Assembly (NCBI RefSeq): GCF_024599655.1
Contig: NZ_CP102247.1
Span: 4,650,001-4,714,000, forward strand
Source of the DNA: Enterobacter asburiae
Lineage (GTDB): Bacteria > Pseudomonadota > Gammaproteobacteria > Enterobacterales > Enterobacteriaceae
Direction of reading: 5' to 3'
Length of the DNA: 64,000 bases
Within the stretch, counting starts at the first letter, position 1, and the number at the start of each line of letters is the position of its first letter. The position numbers and the translations under genes were made by a program. Shown piece after piece: positions 46,442 to 54,838 of the stretch. The notes beneath the pieces were generated by a model, which saw only the letters and a program-made list of their open reading frames with translations, was not told the origin of the DNA and ran no database searches.

Positions 46442-47353
46442 TTATTTGTTTCGGTTGCACATCGGGAAGCCAAGGGCTTCACGGGACGCGTAGTAAGCTT
46501 CTGCAACGGCTTTGGTCAGGGTACGAATACGCAGAATGTAGCGCTGACGTTCAGTCACGGAGATGGCTTTGCGGGCGTCCAGCAGGTTGAAGCTGTGGGC
46601 GGCCTTCAGAATACGCTCGTAAGCAGGCAGCGGCAGCGGAGTCTCCAGCGCCAGCAGCTGCTGCGCTTCTTTCTCATACTGCTCGAAGCAGGTGAACAGG
46701 AAGTCCACGTCCGCGTATTCGAAGTTATAGGTGGATTGCTCCACTTCGTTCTGATGGAACACGTCGCCGTAGGTGGTTTTACCCAGCGGGCCGTCGCTCC
46801 AGACCAGGTCGTAAACGCTGTCTACGCCCTGAATGTACATCGCCAGACGTTCCAGACCGTAGGTGATTTCACCGGTGATCGGCTTACATTCCAGACCACC
46901 CACCTGCTGGAAGTAAGTGAACTGGGTCACTTCCATGCCGTTCAGCCACACTTCCCAACCCAGACCCCAGGCACCCAGCGTTGGGTTTTCCCAGTTATCT
47001 TCCACGAAACGGATGTCGTGGATGGTTGGATCCATACCCAGCTCTTTCAGCGACCCGAGGTACAGTTCCTGAATGTTGTCGGGTGATGGCTTAATCACCA
47101 CCTGGAACTGATAGTAATGCTGCAGACGGTTCGGGTTTTCACCGTAACGACCATCGGTCGGACGACGAGAAGGCTGCACATACGCGGTCGCCATTGGCTC
47201 AGGCCCCAACGCGCGCAGGCTGGTCATCGGGTGTGAAGTGCCGGCGCCGACTTCCATGTCCAAAGGTTGAACAATGGTACAGCCCTGACGAGCCCAGTAA
47301 TCCTGTAAGGTCAGGATCAGGCCCTGGAAGGTCTTGGTATCAAACTTTTGCAT
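46442..47353 (-). CDS. glyQ: Glycyl-tRNA synthetase alpha subunit
   Basis: Catalytic class II synthetase chain that forms glycyl-adenylate. The 303 residues match E. coli in length. Class II motifs include ALGPEPMATAYVQPSRRPTD and the DGRYGENPNRLQHYYQFQV segment. It is first of the glyQS pair. Confidence 0.98.
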   Translation of the reverse strand: MQKFDTKTFQGLILTLQDYWARQGCTIVQPLDMEVGAGTSHPMTSLRALGPEPMATAYVQPSRRPTDGRYGENPNRLQHYYQFQVVIKPSPDNIQELYLGSLKELGMDPTIHDIRFVEDNWENPTLGAWGLGWEVWLNGMEVTQFTYFQQVGGLECKPITGEITYGLERLAMYIQGVDSVYDLVWSDGPLGKTTYGDVFHQNEVEQSTYNFEYADVDFLFTCFEQYEKEAQQLLALETPLPLPAYERILKAAHSFNLLDARKAISVTERQRYILRIRTLTKAVAEAYYASREALGFPMCNRNK

Positions 47354-47513
47354 AGTATTTCGTGCTGGATACGTGTGGTTTTAAATGGAAGGGACCAGTA
47401 TACCCGCTGGCTGCAAGATATACAGTACGAAACGGGGTTGTTTAGGGAAAATTGGGAAATAAGCCTTGCGGCCAGAGCGCTGGCGGCGTCTGGCTGTTGA
47501 TTATGCGAGCAGG

Positions 47514-47819
47514 CTAGCGCATGGAGAGGTGTAAAAACTGACCGTCCGCATCAAACGAGCAGACAAAGCCCTCTTTGCGCGACGTATGGCCCCGCAGTTC
47601 GTAGCTTCCCTGAAAACGCTCAAACCCGGTGACATCAATTTTCTGCACGTCCGAGTTATAGCGGCGAGCGGCCCGATCCTTACAGAGCGCTTCCATATCC
47701 AGTGAACGTTCCGGGCTCATTTTACCCTGCTGCGCTTTTTGCACAGGTGCTTCTTGCGGCGCACTGCATCCTGCCAGACTCAACAGCAGAAAGAGTGACG
47801 CCACACGCTTCATCATCAT
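47514..47819 (-). CDS. ysaB: Small lipoprotein YsaB
   Basis: A 101-residue predicted lipoprotein. The signal ends in the lipobox LAGC (C18). The mature part has MEALCKDRAARRYN and a conserved C-terminal FVCSFDADGQFLHLSMR with two cysteines that may pair. Three ATG codons in a row open the frame; the first is used. Position beside glyQ and wecH matches E. coli. Function unknown. Confidence 0.85.
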   Translation of the reverse strand: MMMKRVASLFLLLSLAGCSAPQEAPVQKAQQGKMSPERSLDMEALCKDRAARRYNSDVQKIDVTGFERFQGSYELRGHTSRKEGFVCSFDADGQFLHLSMR

Positions 47820-48002
47820 TTTTATTACCGCCCTGGTCAGTGGCTGTTATTTTTAGTATCAAAGCTTTTATAGATTACGGTCCGGCATTCTGCGAATCTC
47901 GCGGCCTCCCTACAAGCCTGCTGAATAAAACTCAGAATTTTCCAAGCGAAGACTTTTGGACAATGGCAGTCACACTCAATTTACAGGGAATACGAGGAAC
48001 TG

Positions 48003-48998
48003 ATGCAGTCAAAAATTAACTGGATTGATAACCTGCGAGGAATAGCGTGTCTGATGGTGGTCATGATCCACACGACGACCTGGTACGTCACAAATGCCCA
48101 CAGCATCAGCCCCGTTAACTGGGATATCGCCAATATTCTCAACTCTGCGTCACGCGTCAGCGTGCCGCTGTTCTTTATGATTTCTGGCTTTCTCTTTTTT
48201 GGCGAGCGCAGCGCGCAGCCGAGGCACTTCATTCGCATTGCGGCCTGTCTGGGGTTCTACAGCGCCGTTGCCCTGCTCTATATCACCCTGTTCACCTCGA
48301 TTAACGCCGGGCTTTCGCTGAAATACGTGCTGCAAAAACCGGTGTTCTATCACCTGTGGTTCTTCTTCGCCATTATCGTTATCTATCTGGTCTCCCCGCT
48401 CATCCAGGTAAAAAACGTCAGCGGTAAAATGCTGCTGGCCCTGATGGTGGTGGCTGGCATTATCGCCAACCCGAATACGCTCTCGCAGAAAATCGACGGA
48501 TTTGAGTGGCTGCCGGTCAATCTCTATATCAACGGGGATACTTTTTACTACGTGCTTTACGGCATGCTGGGGCGCGCCATTGGGATGATGGACACGCAAA
48601 AACGCGGTCTGAACTGGCTCTGCGGGGCGCTGTTTATCGCTGGCGTGGCGGTGATTTCACGCGGGACGCTGCACGAATTGCAGTGGCGCGGCAATTTTGC
48701 CGATACCTGGTATCTGTACTGCGGGCCGATGGTCTTTATCTGTGCCGTTTCGCTGCTCACCCTCGCCAAAAACACCCTGAACGCGCATCCCCTGCCCGTA
48801 CTGAATCTTATCTCGCGGCACTCTCTCGGGATTTACGGTTTTCACGCGCTGGTGATCCACGCGCTGCGCACGAGAGGCATTGAGCTAAAAAGCTGGCCGG
48901 TGCTGGATATCGTCTGGATTTTTGCCGCCACGCTGGCGATCAGCCTGCTGCTGTCGATGCTGCTGCAAAAAATAGACGCTCGCCGCTTCGTCAGCTAA
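48003..48998 (+). CDS. wecH: O-acetyltransferase WecH
   Basis: Integral membrane acyltransferase of the acyltransferase-3 family. In E. coli WecH (YiaH) adds O-acetyl groups to enterobacterial common antigen. The 331 residues have about ten predicted helices. The N-terminal motif NLRGIACLMVVMIHTTTW contains the conserved arginine and catalytic histidine. The 3' end overlaps the convergent regulator gene by eight bases. Confidence 0.93.
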   Translation: MQSKINWIDNLRGIACLMVVMIHTTTWYVTNAHSISPVNWDIANILNSASRVSVPLFFMISGFLFFGERSAQPRHFIRIAACLGFYSAVALLYITLFTSINAGLSLKYVLQKPVFYHLWFFFAIIVIYLVSPLIQVKNVSGKMLLALMVVAGIIANPNTLSQKIDGFEWLPVNLYINGDTFYYVLYGMLGRAIGMMDTQKRGLNWLCGALFIAGVAVISRGTLHELQWRGNFADTWYLYCGPMVFICAVSLLTLAKNTLNAHPLPVLNLISRHSLGIYGFHALVIHALRTRGIELKSWPVLDIVWIFAATLAISLLLSMLLQKIDARRFVS

Positions 48999-49911
48999 TG
49001 CTTCGCTGTCGGGCGCGATGATACTGGCGCGGGGAGGAAAACCCTGCCGCCAGTGAAGCCTGCTCCACGCCGCGCCCCTGCAATAGCCACTGCTCCGCCA
49101 CCGCCAGACGCAGCTGCTCAAGATAATCGCGAACGCTAATCCCTAAATGTGACTGGAAAAGCCGGGTGAGGTGACGCGGGCTGACGTGCGCCAGGGCGGC
49201 AATGTCAGGCAAGCTCCACGTTTTTTGCGGCTCGGCGGTAAGCGCATCCTGCGCCCGATGAATCGCCGGATGAAGATGATTGCGGTAGCGTAGCCACGGA
49301 GATAGCTGGGGATCGTCACCGGAACGGCGGAACCAGACCACCATTTCACGCGCCACGGTCAACGCCTTTTCGGGGCCGCACAGGCGGTTAATCATGTGCA
49401 GCGCCAGATCGATGCCTGACGTGATCCCCGCGCTGGTCCAGATATTCTCATCTTGCACAAAGATGCGGTTTTCTTTAATCGTCGCCGTGGGGGCCGCAGT
49501 GCGTAAACGGCTAATAACGTCATGATGGGTCGTGCACTGTCGGTTGTTCAACAGGCCCGATTTCGCCGCCAGTAAAGCCCCTGAACAGACGCACATCACG
49601 GCGATCTCCTGGCGCTGGATCTGCGGCTGCAGGCGCATCAGCCAGTGCTGGATCTGCTGCGCCTGTGGCGTTGAGAACTGAAAGCGGGAGTCGCTCACCC
49701 CCGGCAGTACAAGCAGGCTGCCCGGAGGCAGGCTTTCCGGCAGCGGCTGGATACCGCTCATCGTCAGGCCTATCGACGTCGGAACCTCCGGCTGCGGGCC
49801 AATGTAATGCAGGCGAAACGCGTCGCCAGCCAGCACAAAGGTCTCCGCCGGGCCGGTCATGTCTAATGACAGCACCCCGGGCAACATCACGAACCAGACG
49901 TCGATGCTCAT
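48991..49911 (-). CDS. GlxA-type regulator (DJ-1/PfpI domain plus AraC HTH)
   Basis: A 306-residue protein of two domains. The N-terminal DJ-1/PfpI-like domain (about 1-185) keeps the nucleophile-elbow-like segment MCVCSGALLAA. The C-terminal AraC-type domain has two helix-turn-helix units (SLPDIAALAHVSPRHLTRLF and VEQASLAAGFSSPRQYHRAR). Its ATG overlaps the stop of the upstream hydrolase gene (TAATG), so they are translationally coupled. Probably regulates that gene or a linked pathway. The effector is unknown. Confidence 0.85.
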   Translation of the reverse strand: MSIDVWFVMLPGVLSLDMTGPAETFVLAGDAFRLHYIGPQPEVPTSIGLTMSGIQPLPESLPPGSLLVLPGVSDSRFQFSTPQAQQIQHWLMRLQPQIQRQEIAVMCVCSGALLAAKSGLLNNRQCTTHHDVISRLRTAAPTATIKENRIFVQDENIWTSAGITSGIDLALHMINRLCGPEKALTVAREMVVWFRRSGDDPQLSPWLRYRNHLHPAIHRAQDALTAEPQKTWSLPDIAALAHVSPRHLTRLFQSHLGISVRDYLEQLRLAVAEQWLLQGRGVEQASLAAGFSSPRQYHRARQRSIS

Positions 49912-50450
49912 TACAGGGACTCCAGCGTCTCCGCTACCGTTTTAATCTCGGCAAAACGCCCGGACAGTACCGTCTCGGTACGATGGCGAATTTCCGCTGC
50001 GCTCAGGGTAATGCCCTTGTACGTCATGGGAAACGTCAGCGTTGCCTCACTGACAAAGGTCACAGCATAACCCAGATCGGATGCCACCCGGGCGGTGGTT
50101 TCGCAGCACTGTTCAGTGCGAATACCGCAGATAATCACACTGTTGATATCACGCTCGCGCAGCCAGCGGTCAAGCCCGGTATCCGTAAATGCATTATGGA
50201 CGTGTTTCTGGAAAACCACATCCGGCTGATGACGCAAAAAGGCCATCGGTTTGACATAGCCGCTTTCCAGGGTGAAAGGTCCATCTTCATCCACATGAAA
50301 AATATCAACGACCGGAATATTGCGCGCCTGGCAGCCTTCAATCAGCCCCAGCATCGCCTGCTGAAACGCAGGGATCTCGCCTTCCTGCCAGTAATTGCGG
50401 TGGTGAAATGACTGCTGCGTATCGATGTTGATTAATGCAGTGCGTGACAT
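49911..50450 (-). CDS. Isochorismatase-like cysteine hydrolase
   Basis: A 179-residue alpha/beta hydrolase of the isochorismatase superfamily. The expected triad is visible: aspartate in LINIDTQQSF, lysine in VVFQKHVHNAF and cysteine in GIRTEQCCETTARVASDLG. The ATG at 50450 is chosen because the family start MSRTALINID lies there. Members hydrolyse amides, carbamoyl compounds or isochorismate; the substrate is not evident. It is first in a two-gene unit with the GlxA-type regulator, at the place where E. coli carries yiaA and yiaB. Confidence 0.85.
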   Translation of the reverse strand: MSRTALINIDTQQSFHHRNYWQEGEIPAFQQAMLGLIEGCQARNIPVVDIFHVDEDGPFTLESGYVKPMAFLRHQPDVVFQKHVHNAFTDTGLDRWLRERDINSVIICGIRTEQCCETTARVASDLGYAVTFVSEATLTFPMTYKGITLSAAEIRHRTETVLSGRFAEIKTVAETLESL

Positions 50451-50553
50451 GATGGATCTCCTCGCCAGTGGGTGTAACACCATACTGGCAAGGAAAGGAA
50501 GCCACGCACAGACCAAAAAAGGACATCCTCGTGCCTCTCCCGGACAAGCGTAT

Positions 50554-52008
50554 TTACGACATCAGCGGCAGCAGCTGCTGGTAGATTTTGCGGAACACAT
50601 CGCGCCTTTCCGTGTAGCGCGCATGGCGCACCGCGTCAGGCACATGCGCCTGTTCAAGCGTAAGCTGCGGCAACAGCTGCGAAAGCGGTTGTTCCGGATG
50701 AATAGCTATCTGCGCCAGACGCGCGGCGCCGAGCGCGGGCCCGACATCCCCGCCGGTGCGGAAATCCAGCTGCAACCCGCTGATATCCGACAGCATCTGT
50801 CGCCAGTAAGGGCTTCGCGCACCGCCGCCAATCAGGGTGACGCTCGTCGGTTTCAGGCCGCAGTCGTGCACCACGTCCATCCCGTCGGCCAGGGCATAGC
50901 CCACGCCTTCCAGAACCGCACGGGCCAGTTCTGCCGGGCCATGCTGATGGGTTAAGCCAAAGAACACCCCTTTCGCTTCCGGGTTGTTGTGCGGCGTACG
51001 CTCGCCGGAAAGATACGGTAAAAACCAGACGGTACCCGCAGCTTCATCCGCCTGCTGGGCTGCGGAAATGAGCGCCGGAACGTCGGCCATGCCGGTGAGT
51101 TTTGCCGCCCAGTCCAGGCAGGACGCCGCGCTGAGCATCACCGACATCAAATGCCATTTCCCGGGAAGGGCATGACAGAAGCTGTGCACGGCGCTTTCTG
51201 GATTACTGCGATACCCGTCGCTGACGGCAAAATAGACGCCAGACGTTCCCAGCGACAGCATCGCCTGGCCCGCCTCAACCATGCCAACGCCGACAGCGCC
51301 CGCCGCGTTATCGCCGCCCCCGGCCACCACCGGTACGGCAGGCATATTCCAGCGCTCAGCAACAGCTGGCAGCAGCGCGCCTGTTACCTCACAGCCTTCG
51401 TACAGCGCGGGCATATGCTCCCGGGTCAGATGGCAGGCATCCAGCATCGCCTCGCTCCAGTCGCGCTTCGCCACGTCGAGCCACATCGTGCCGGCGGCAT
51501 CGGACATGTCGCTGGCGAAATCGCCCGTCATGCGAAAACGGAGATAATCTTTCGGCAGCAGGACTTTCGCCACCTGACGGAAAATCTCCGGTTCGTGGCG
51601 CTGCACCCACAGTAATTTAGGCGCAGTAAAGCCGGGCATCATCAGGTTGCCGGTAATCTTGCGGGAGGCAGGTACGCGCGCCTCGAGAAGCGCACACTCT
51701 TCAGCACAGCGGCCGTCGTTCCAGAGGATCGCAGGACGCAGCACGCGATGCTGGCTATCGAGCAGCGTAGCGCCGTGCATTTGTCCGGCAATCCCCAGCG
51801 CTTTCACGTCACGCAGGCGGTGCTGCTCACCTAAAGCTTTGATTGCGCGATCCGTCGCCTGCCACCACTGCTCCGGATCCTGTTCCGACCACAGCGGATG
51901 CGGACGTGAAACCTGCAGCGTTTCCGTCTGCGTGGCTAACACGTCGCCCTGCTCGCTCAACAGGATGGCTTTCACACCCGATGTGCCAAGATCGATCCCG
52001 ATATACAT
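50554..52008 (-). CDS. xylB: Xylulokinase
   Basis: Phosphorylates D-xylulose to xylulose 5-phosphate. The ATG at 52008 (MYIGIDLGTSGVKAI) gives 484 residues, the E. coli length; a longer frame runs through a REP element. FGGY-kinase motifs include the N-terminal phosphate loop DLGTSGVK, SLGTSGVYFA and the C-terminal LIGGGARSPYWRQM. It follows xylA after 71 bases that contain a REP. Confidence 0.97.
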   Translation of the reverse strand: MYIGIDLGTSGVKAILLSEQGDVLATQTETLQVSRPHPLWSEQDPEQWWQATDRAIKALGEQHRLRDVKALGIAGQMHGATLLDSQHRVLRPAILWNDGRCAEECALLEARVPASRKITGNLMMPGFTAPKLLWVQRHEPEIFRQVAKVLLPKDYLRFRMTGDFASDMSDAAGTMWLDVAKRDWSEAMLDACHLTREHMPALYEGCEVTGALLPAVAERWNMPAVPVVAGGGDNAAGAVGVGMVEAGQAMLSLGTSGVYFAVSDGYRSNPESAVHSFCHALPGKWHLMSVMLSAASCLDWAAKLTGMADVPALISAAQQADEAAGTVWFLPYLSGERTPHNNPEAKGVFFGLTHQHGPAELARAVLEGVGYALADGMDVVHDCGLKPTSVTLIGGGARSPYWRQMLSDISGLQLDFRTGGDVGPALGAARLAQIAIHPEQPLSQLLPQLTLEQAHVPDAVRHARYTERRDVFRKIYQQLLPLMS

Positions 52009-52032
52009 TGTGGTGACTCCTTTGACAGAAAT

Positions 52033-52062
52033 GCCCGGTGGCGCTGCGCTTACCGGGCCTAC
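52033..52062. repeat. REP-type element between xylA and xylB
   Basis: GCCCGGTGGCGCTGCGCTTA followed by CCGGGCCTAC is a REP palindrome in the xylAB intergenic gap. It could protect the 3' end of xylA mRNA. Confidence 0.85.
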
Positions 52063-52079
52063 GTGCATCTTCAGCTAAA

Positions 52080-53402
52080 TCACTTATCAAACAGATAGTG
52101 GTTTACGAGGTTTTCCAGCAGTTCCTGGTGCCCGCTCTGATGCTGCGGCGCCAGCTGATGTTGTTCAGCGTACTTCGCGATTTCCGCAAGCGATAACTGC
52201 CCTTTCAAAATTTGCTGGCCCAGCTCACTGTTCCAGCCGCTGTAACGCTTCGCTACGCGTTTATCCAGCTCGCCGTCTTCAATCATTCGAGCCGCCACTT
52301 TCAGCGCCAGCGCCATGGTGTCCATCGCGCCAATGTGGCCGTAGAACAGATCGTATTTGTCGGTGCTCTGACGACGCACCTTGGCGTCAAAGTTCAGGCC
52401 GCCGGTGGTGAAACCACCCGCTTTGACGATCTCGTACATCACCAGCGCATTCTCTTCCACGCTGTTCGGGAACTGGTCGGTGTCCCAGCCCAGCTGTGCA
52501 TCGCCGCGGTTCGCATCGACAGAGCCGAAGATACCCAGCGCAATCGCAGACGCGATCTCGTGATGGAAAGAGTGGCCCGCCAGCGTGGCGTGGTTGGCCT
52601 CAATGTTCACTTTAATCTCTTTTTCCAGGCCGAACTGCTTCAGGAAGCCATACACCGTCGCCACGTCGTAGTCATACTGATGTTTGGTTGGTTCCTGCGG
52701 TTTCGGCTCGATCAGCAGCGTGCCGCGGAAGCCGATTTTGTGCTTATGGTCGACAACCATCTGCATAAAGCGGCCAATTTGTTCGCGCTCCTGGCGCAGG
52801 TCGGTGTTGAGCAGGGTTTCATAGCCTTCACGGCCCCCCCACAGGACATAGTTTTCACCGCCCAGCTGATGCGTGGCGTTCATTGCCGTCACCACCTGCG
52901 TGGCCGCCCAGCTAAACACGTCCGGATCCGGGTTAGTTGCCGCGCCCGCGCCGTAGCGAGGGTTGGTGAAGCAGTTTGCCGTGCCCCAGAGCAGCTTCAC
53001 GCCGCTTTGCTGCTGTTTCGCCGCCAGCACATCCACCATCTGCGCGAAGTTGTTCAGATACTCTTTCAGCGACGCGCCTTCCGGCGATACGTCCACGTCA
53101 TGGAAGCAGTAGTACGGCACGTTCAGCTTGTGGAAGAACTCAAACGCCACATCGGCTTTGCGTTTTGCCAGCTCGATGGCCTCACCCGGCTGCTGCCACG
53201 GGCGGTCAAATGACCCCACGCCGAACATATCGGCGCCGTTCCAGCAGAAGGTATGCCAGTAACAGGCGGCAAAGCGCAGATGATCTTCCATGCGCTTACC
53301 CAGCACCAGCTCATCCGGGTTGTAGTGACGAAATGCTAAAGGATTGGTCGTTTTTGGGCCTTCGTAACGAACACGATCGAGTTGGTCGAAATAAGCTTGC
53401 AT
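52080..53402 (-). CDS. xylA: Xylose isomerase
   Basis: Converts D-xylose to D-xylulose. The ATG at 53402 (MQAYFDQLDR) with GGAG gives 440 residues, as in E. coli. The TIM barrel shows the active-site histidine segment YYCFHDVDVSPEG and metal-binding segments such as LLIEPKPQEPTKHQYD, VNIEANHATLAGHSFHHE and GSVDANRGDAQLGWDTDQFP. It is divergent from xylF across a shared regulatory region. Confidence 0.98.
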   Translation of the reverse strand: MQAYFDQLDRVRYEGPKTTNPLAFRHYNPDELVLGKRMEDHLRFAACYWHTFCWNGADMFGVGSFDRPWQQPGEAIELAKRKADVAFEFFHKLNVPYYCFHDVDVSPEGASLKEYLNNFAQMVDVLAAKQQQSGVKLLWGTANCFTNPRYGAGAATNPDPDVFSWAATQVVTAMNATHQLGGENYVLWGGREGYETLLNTDLRQEREQIGRFMQMVVDHKHKIGFRGTLLIEPKPQEPTKHQYDYDVATVYGFLKQFGLEKEIKVNIEANHATLAGHSFHHEIASAIALGIFGSVDANRGDAQLGWDTDQFPNSVEENALVMYEIVKAGGFTTGGLNFDAKVRRQSTDKYDLFYGHIGAMDTMALALKVAARMIEDGELDKRVAKRYSGWNSELGQQILKGQLSLAEIAKYAEQHQLAPQHQSGHQELLENLVNHYLFDK

Positions 53403-53773
53403 ATTGAGCTCCATAATCAGGGTATGCGGCGAGTCGTTGATACAGGAGTAATAGTGAATAGACATTTTGGGTTGCTCAATTACGTTATTTCACACTGCTA
53501 TTGAGAGAATGCACAACTGTGCGCTGGCTCGCAAAATAATGCGCAGACAAACTATTTTTCGGCGCGTATTCCAGAATCAAATGTAATTAAGACGTTACGT
53601 ATTTTAAAATCCGATCGCGGTCATAAATTCAGAAATAAACCAAATATCATAATGAGAAGATAAAAATCTGTAATTGCCAGCCCGCCTTTCCGCGTTAAAA
53701 ATTTGCTGCGTCTCAGCAGTGAATGTTTCTTTTATCTCAGCAACACATACCCCTACAAAAAGGCCTAATAATT
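53403..53773. promoter_or_regulatory. xylA-xylF divergent control region
   Basis: A 371-base AT-rich gap between the divergent xylAB and xylFGHR units. The xylA-proximal part (about 53,465-53,536, minus strand) closely follows the recalled E. coli xylA promoter, including TTTTGCGAGCCAGCGCAC, which lies in the XylR site I-A. A GCACAACTGTGC dyad (53511-53522) is nearby. I could not fix the XylR I-F site or a CRP site with confidence. Confidence 0.65.
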
Positions 53774-54766
53774 ATGAAGATAAAGAACCTGACTCTAACG
53801 CTTTGCACTACGCTCCTCCTTGCAAGCTTTGCAGGACATGCCAAAGAGGTCAAAATTGGCATGGCGATTGACGACCTGCGTCTGGAGCGCTGGCAAAAAG
53901 ATCGCGATATTTTTGTTAAAAAAGCAGAATCCCTCGGCGCCAGCGTGTTTGTTCAGTCGGCTAACGGCAACGAAGAAACACAAATGTCGCAGATCGAGAA
54001 TATGATCAACCGTGGCGTCGATGTCCTGGTCATTATCCCCTATAACGGCCAGGTATTAAGTAACGTGGTGAAAGAAGCCAAACAGGAAGGCATAAAAGTC
54101 CTGGCCTATGACCGTATGATTAATAATGCGGACATTGATTATTATATTTCGTTCGACAATGAAAAAGTCGGGGAATTACAGGCGCAAAGCCTGATCGATA
54201 AAGTGCCTCAGGGCAATTATTTCCTGATGGGCGGCTCTCCGGTGGATAACAACGCCAAACTGTTCCGCGAAGGGCAAATGAAAGTCCTTAAGCCGTACAT
54301 CGACAACGGGAAAATTAAAGTGGTTGGCGATCAGTGGGCCGACGGCTGGCTGCCAGAAAACGCGCTGAAGATTATGGAAAACGCGCTGACGGCCAACAAC
54401 AACAAAATTGATGCGGTTGTGGCCTCTAACGATGCCACCGCAGGCGGCGCTATCCAGGCCCTGAGTGCCCAGGGTCTGGCCGGTAAAGTCGCCATTTCAG
54501 GACAGGATGCCGATCTGGCTGGCGTAAAACGCATTATCGCAGGCACCCAAACCATGACGGTCTACAAACCGATTACCCAGCTGGCCAATACGGCGGCGGA
54601 AATCGCCGTGGAGCTTGGTAATGGCCAACAACCTAAAGCAGACGCGACCCTGAATAACGGGCTGAAAGACGTTCCGGCTCGCCTGCTCACACCGATTGAA
54701 GTCAACAAAGAGAACATTGACGCAACCGTGGTTAAAGACGGTTTCCACAAGAAGAGCGAACTGTAA
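53774..54766 (+). CDS. xylF: Periplasmic D-xylose-binding protein
   Basis: Solute-binding protein that feeds xylose to the XylGH transporter. The ATG at 53774 (MKIKNLTLTL) gives 330 residues, as in E. coli. The signal peptide is cut after GHA, leaving KEVKIGMAID. The ribose-binding-protein fold has ligand segments around DDLRLERWQKDRD, VLAYDRMINNAD and ASNDATAGGAIQAL. First gene of xylFGHR. Confidence 0.98.
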   Translation: MKIKNLTLTLCTTLLLASFAGHAKEVKIGMAIDDLRLERWQKDRDIFVKKAESLGASVFVQSANGNEETQMSQIENMINRGVDVLVIIPYNGQVLSNVVKEAKQEGIKVLAYDRMINNADIDYYISFDNEKVGELQAQSLIDKVPQGNYFLMGGSPVDNNAKLFREGQMKVLKPYIDNGKIKVVGDQWADGWLPENALKIMENALTANNNKIDAVVASNDATAGGAIQALSAQGLAGKVAISGQDADLAGVKRIIAGTQTMTVYKPITQLANTAAEIAVELGNGQQPKADATLNNGLKDVPARLLTPIEVNKENIDATVVKDGFHKKSEL

Positions 54767-54775
54767 TCCAGCGCG

Positions 54776-54796
54776 GCCCCTGCTCTGCGGGGGCGC
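54776..54796 (+). other. Hairpin between xylF and xylG
   Basis: GCCCC pairs with GGGGC in the 72-base gap after xylF, without a T run. It is a candidate mRNA-stabilising or attenuating structure that would favour binding protein over ATPase. Confidence 0.5.
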
Positions 54797-54838
54797 ATCA
54801 CGTTGTACTGTTCTTCCCTCGGGTTATGTGGAGCGGTT

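Noticed and set aside
45866..47086. 406-codon frame opposite glyS and glyQ
   Set aside because: It spans two real genes and their junction in antisense and has no domain signature.
53581..53640. Possible CRP site in the xylA-xylF gap
   Set aside because: The best candidates lack the TGTGA half-sites with correct 6-base spacing; no call was made.
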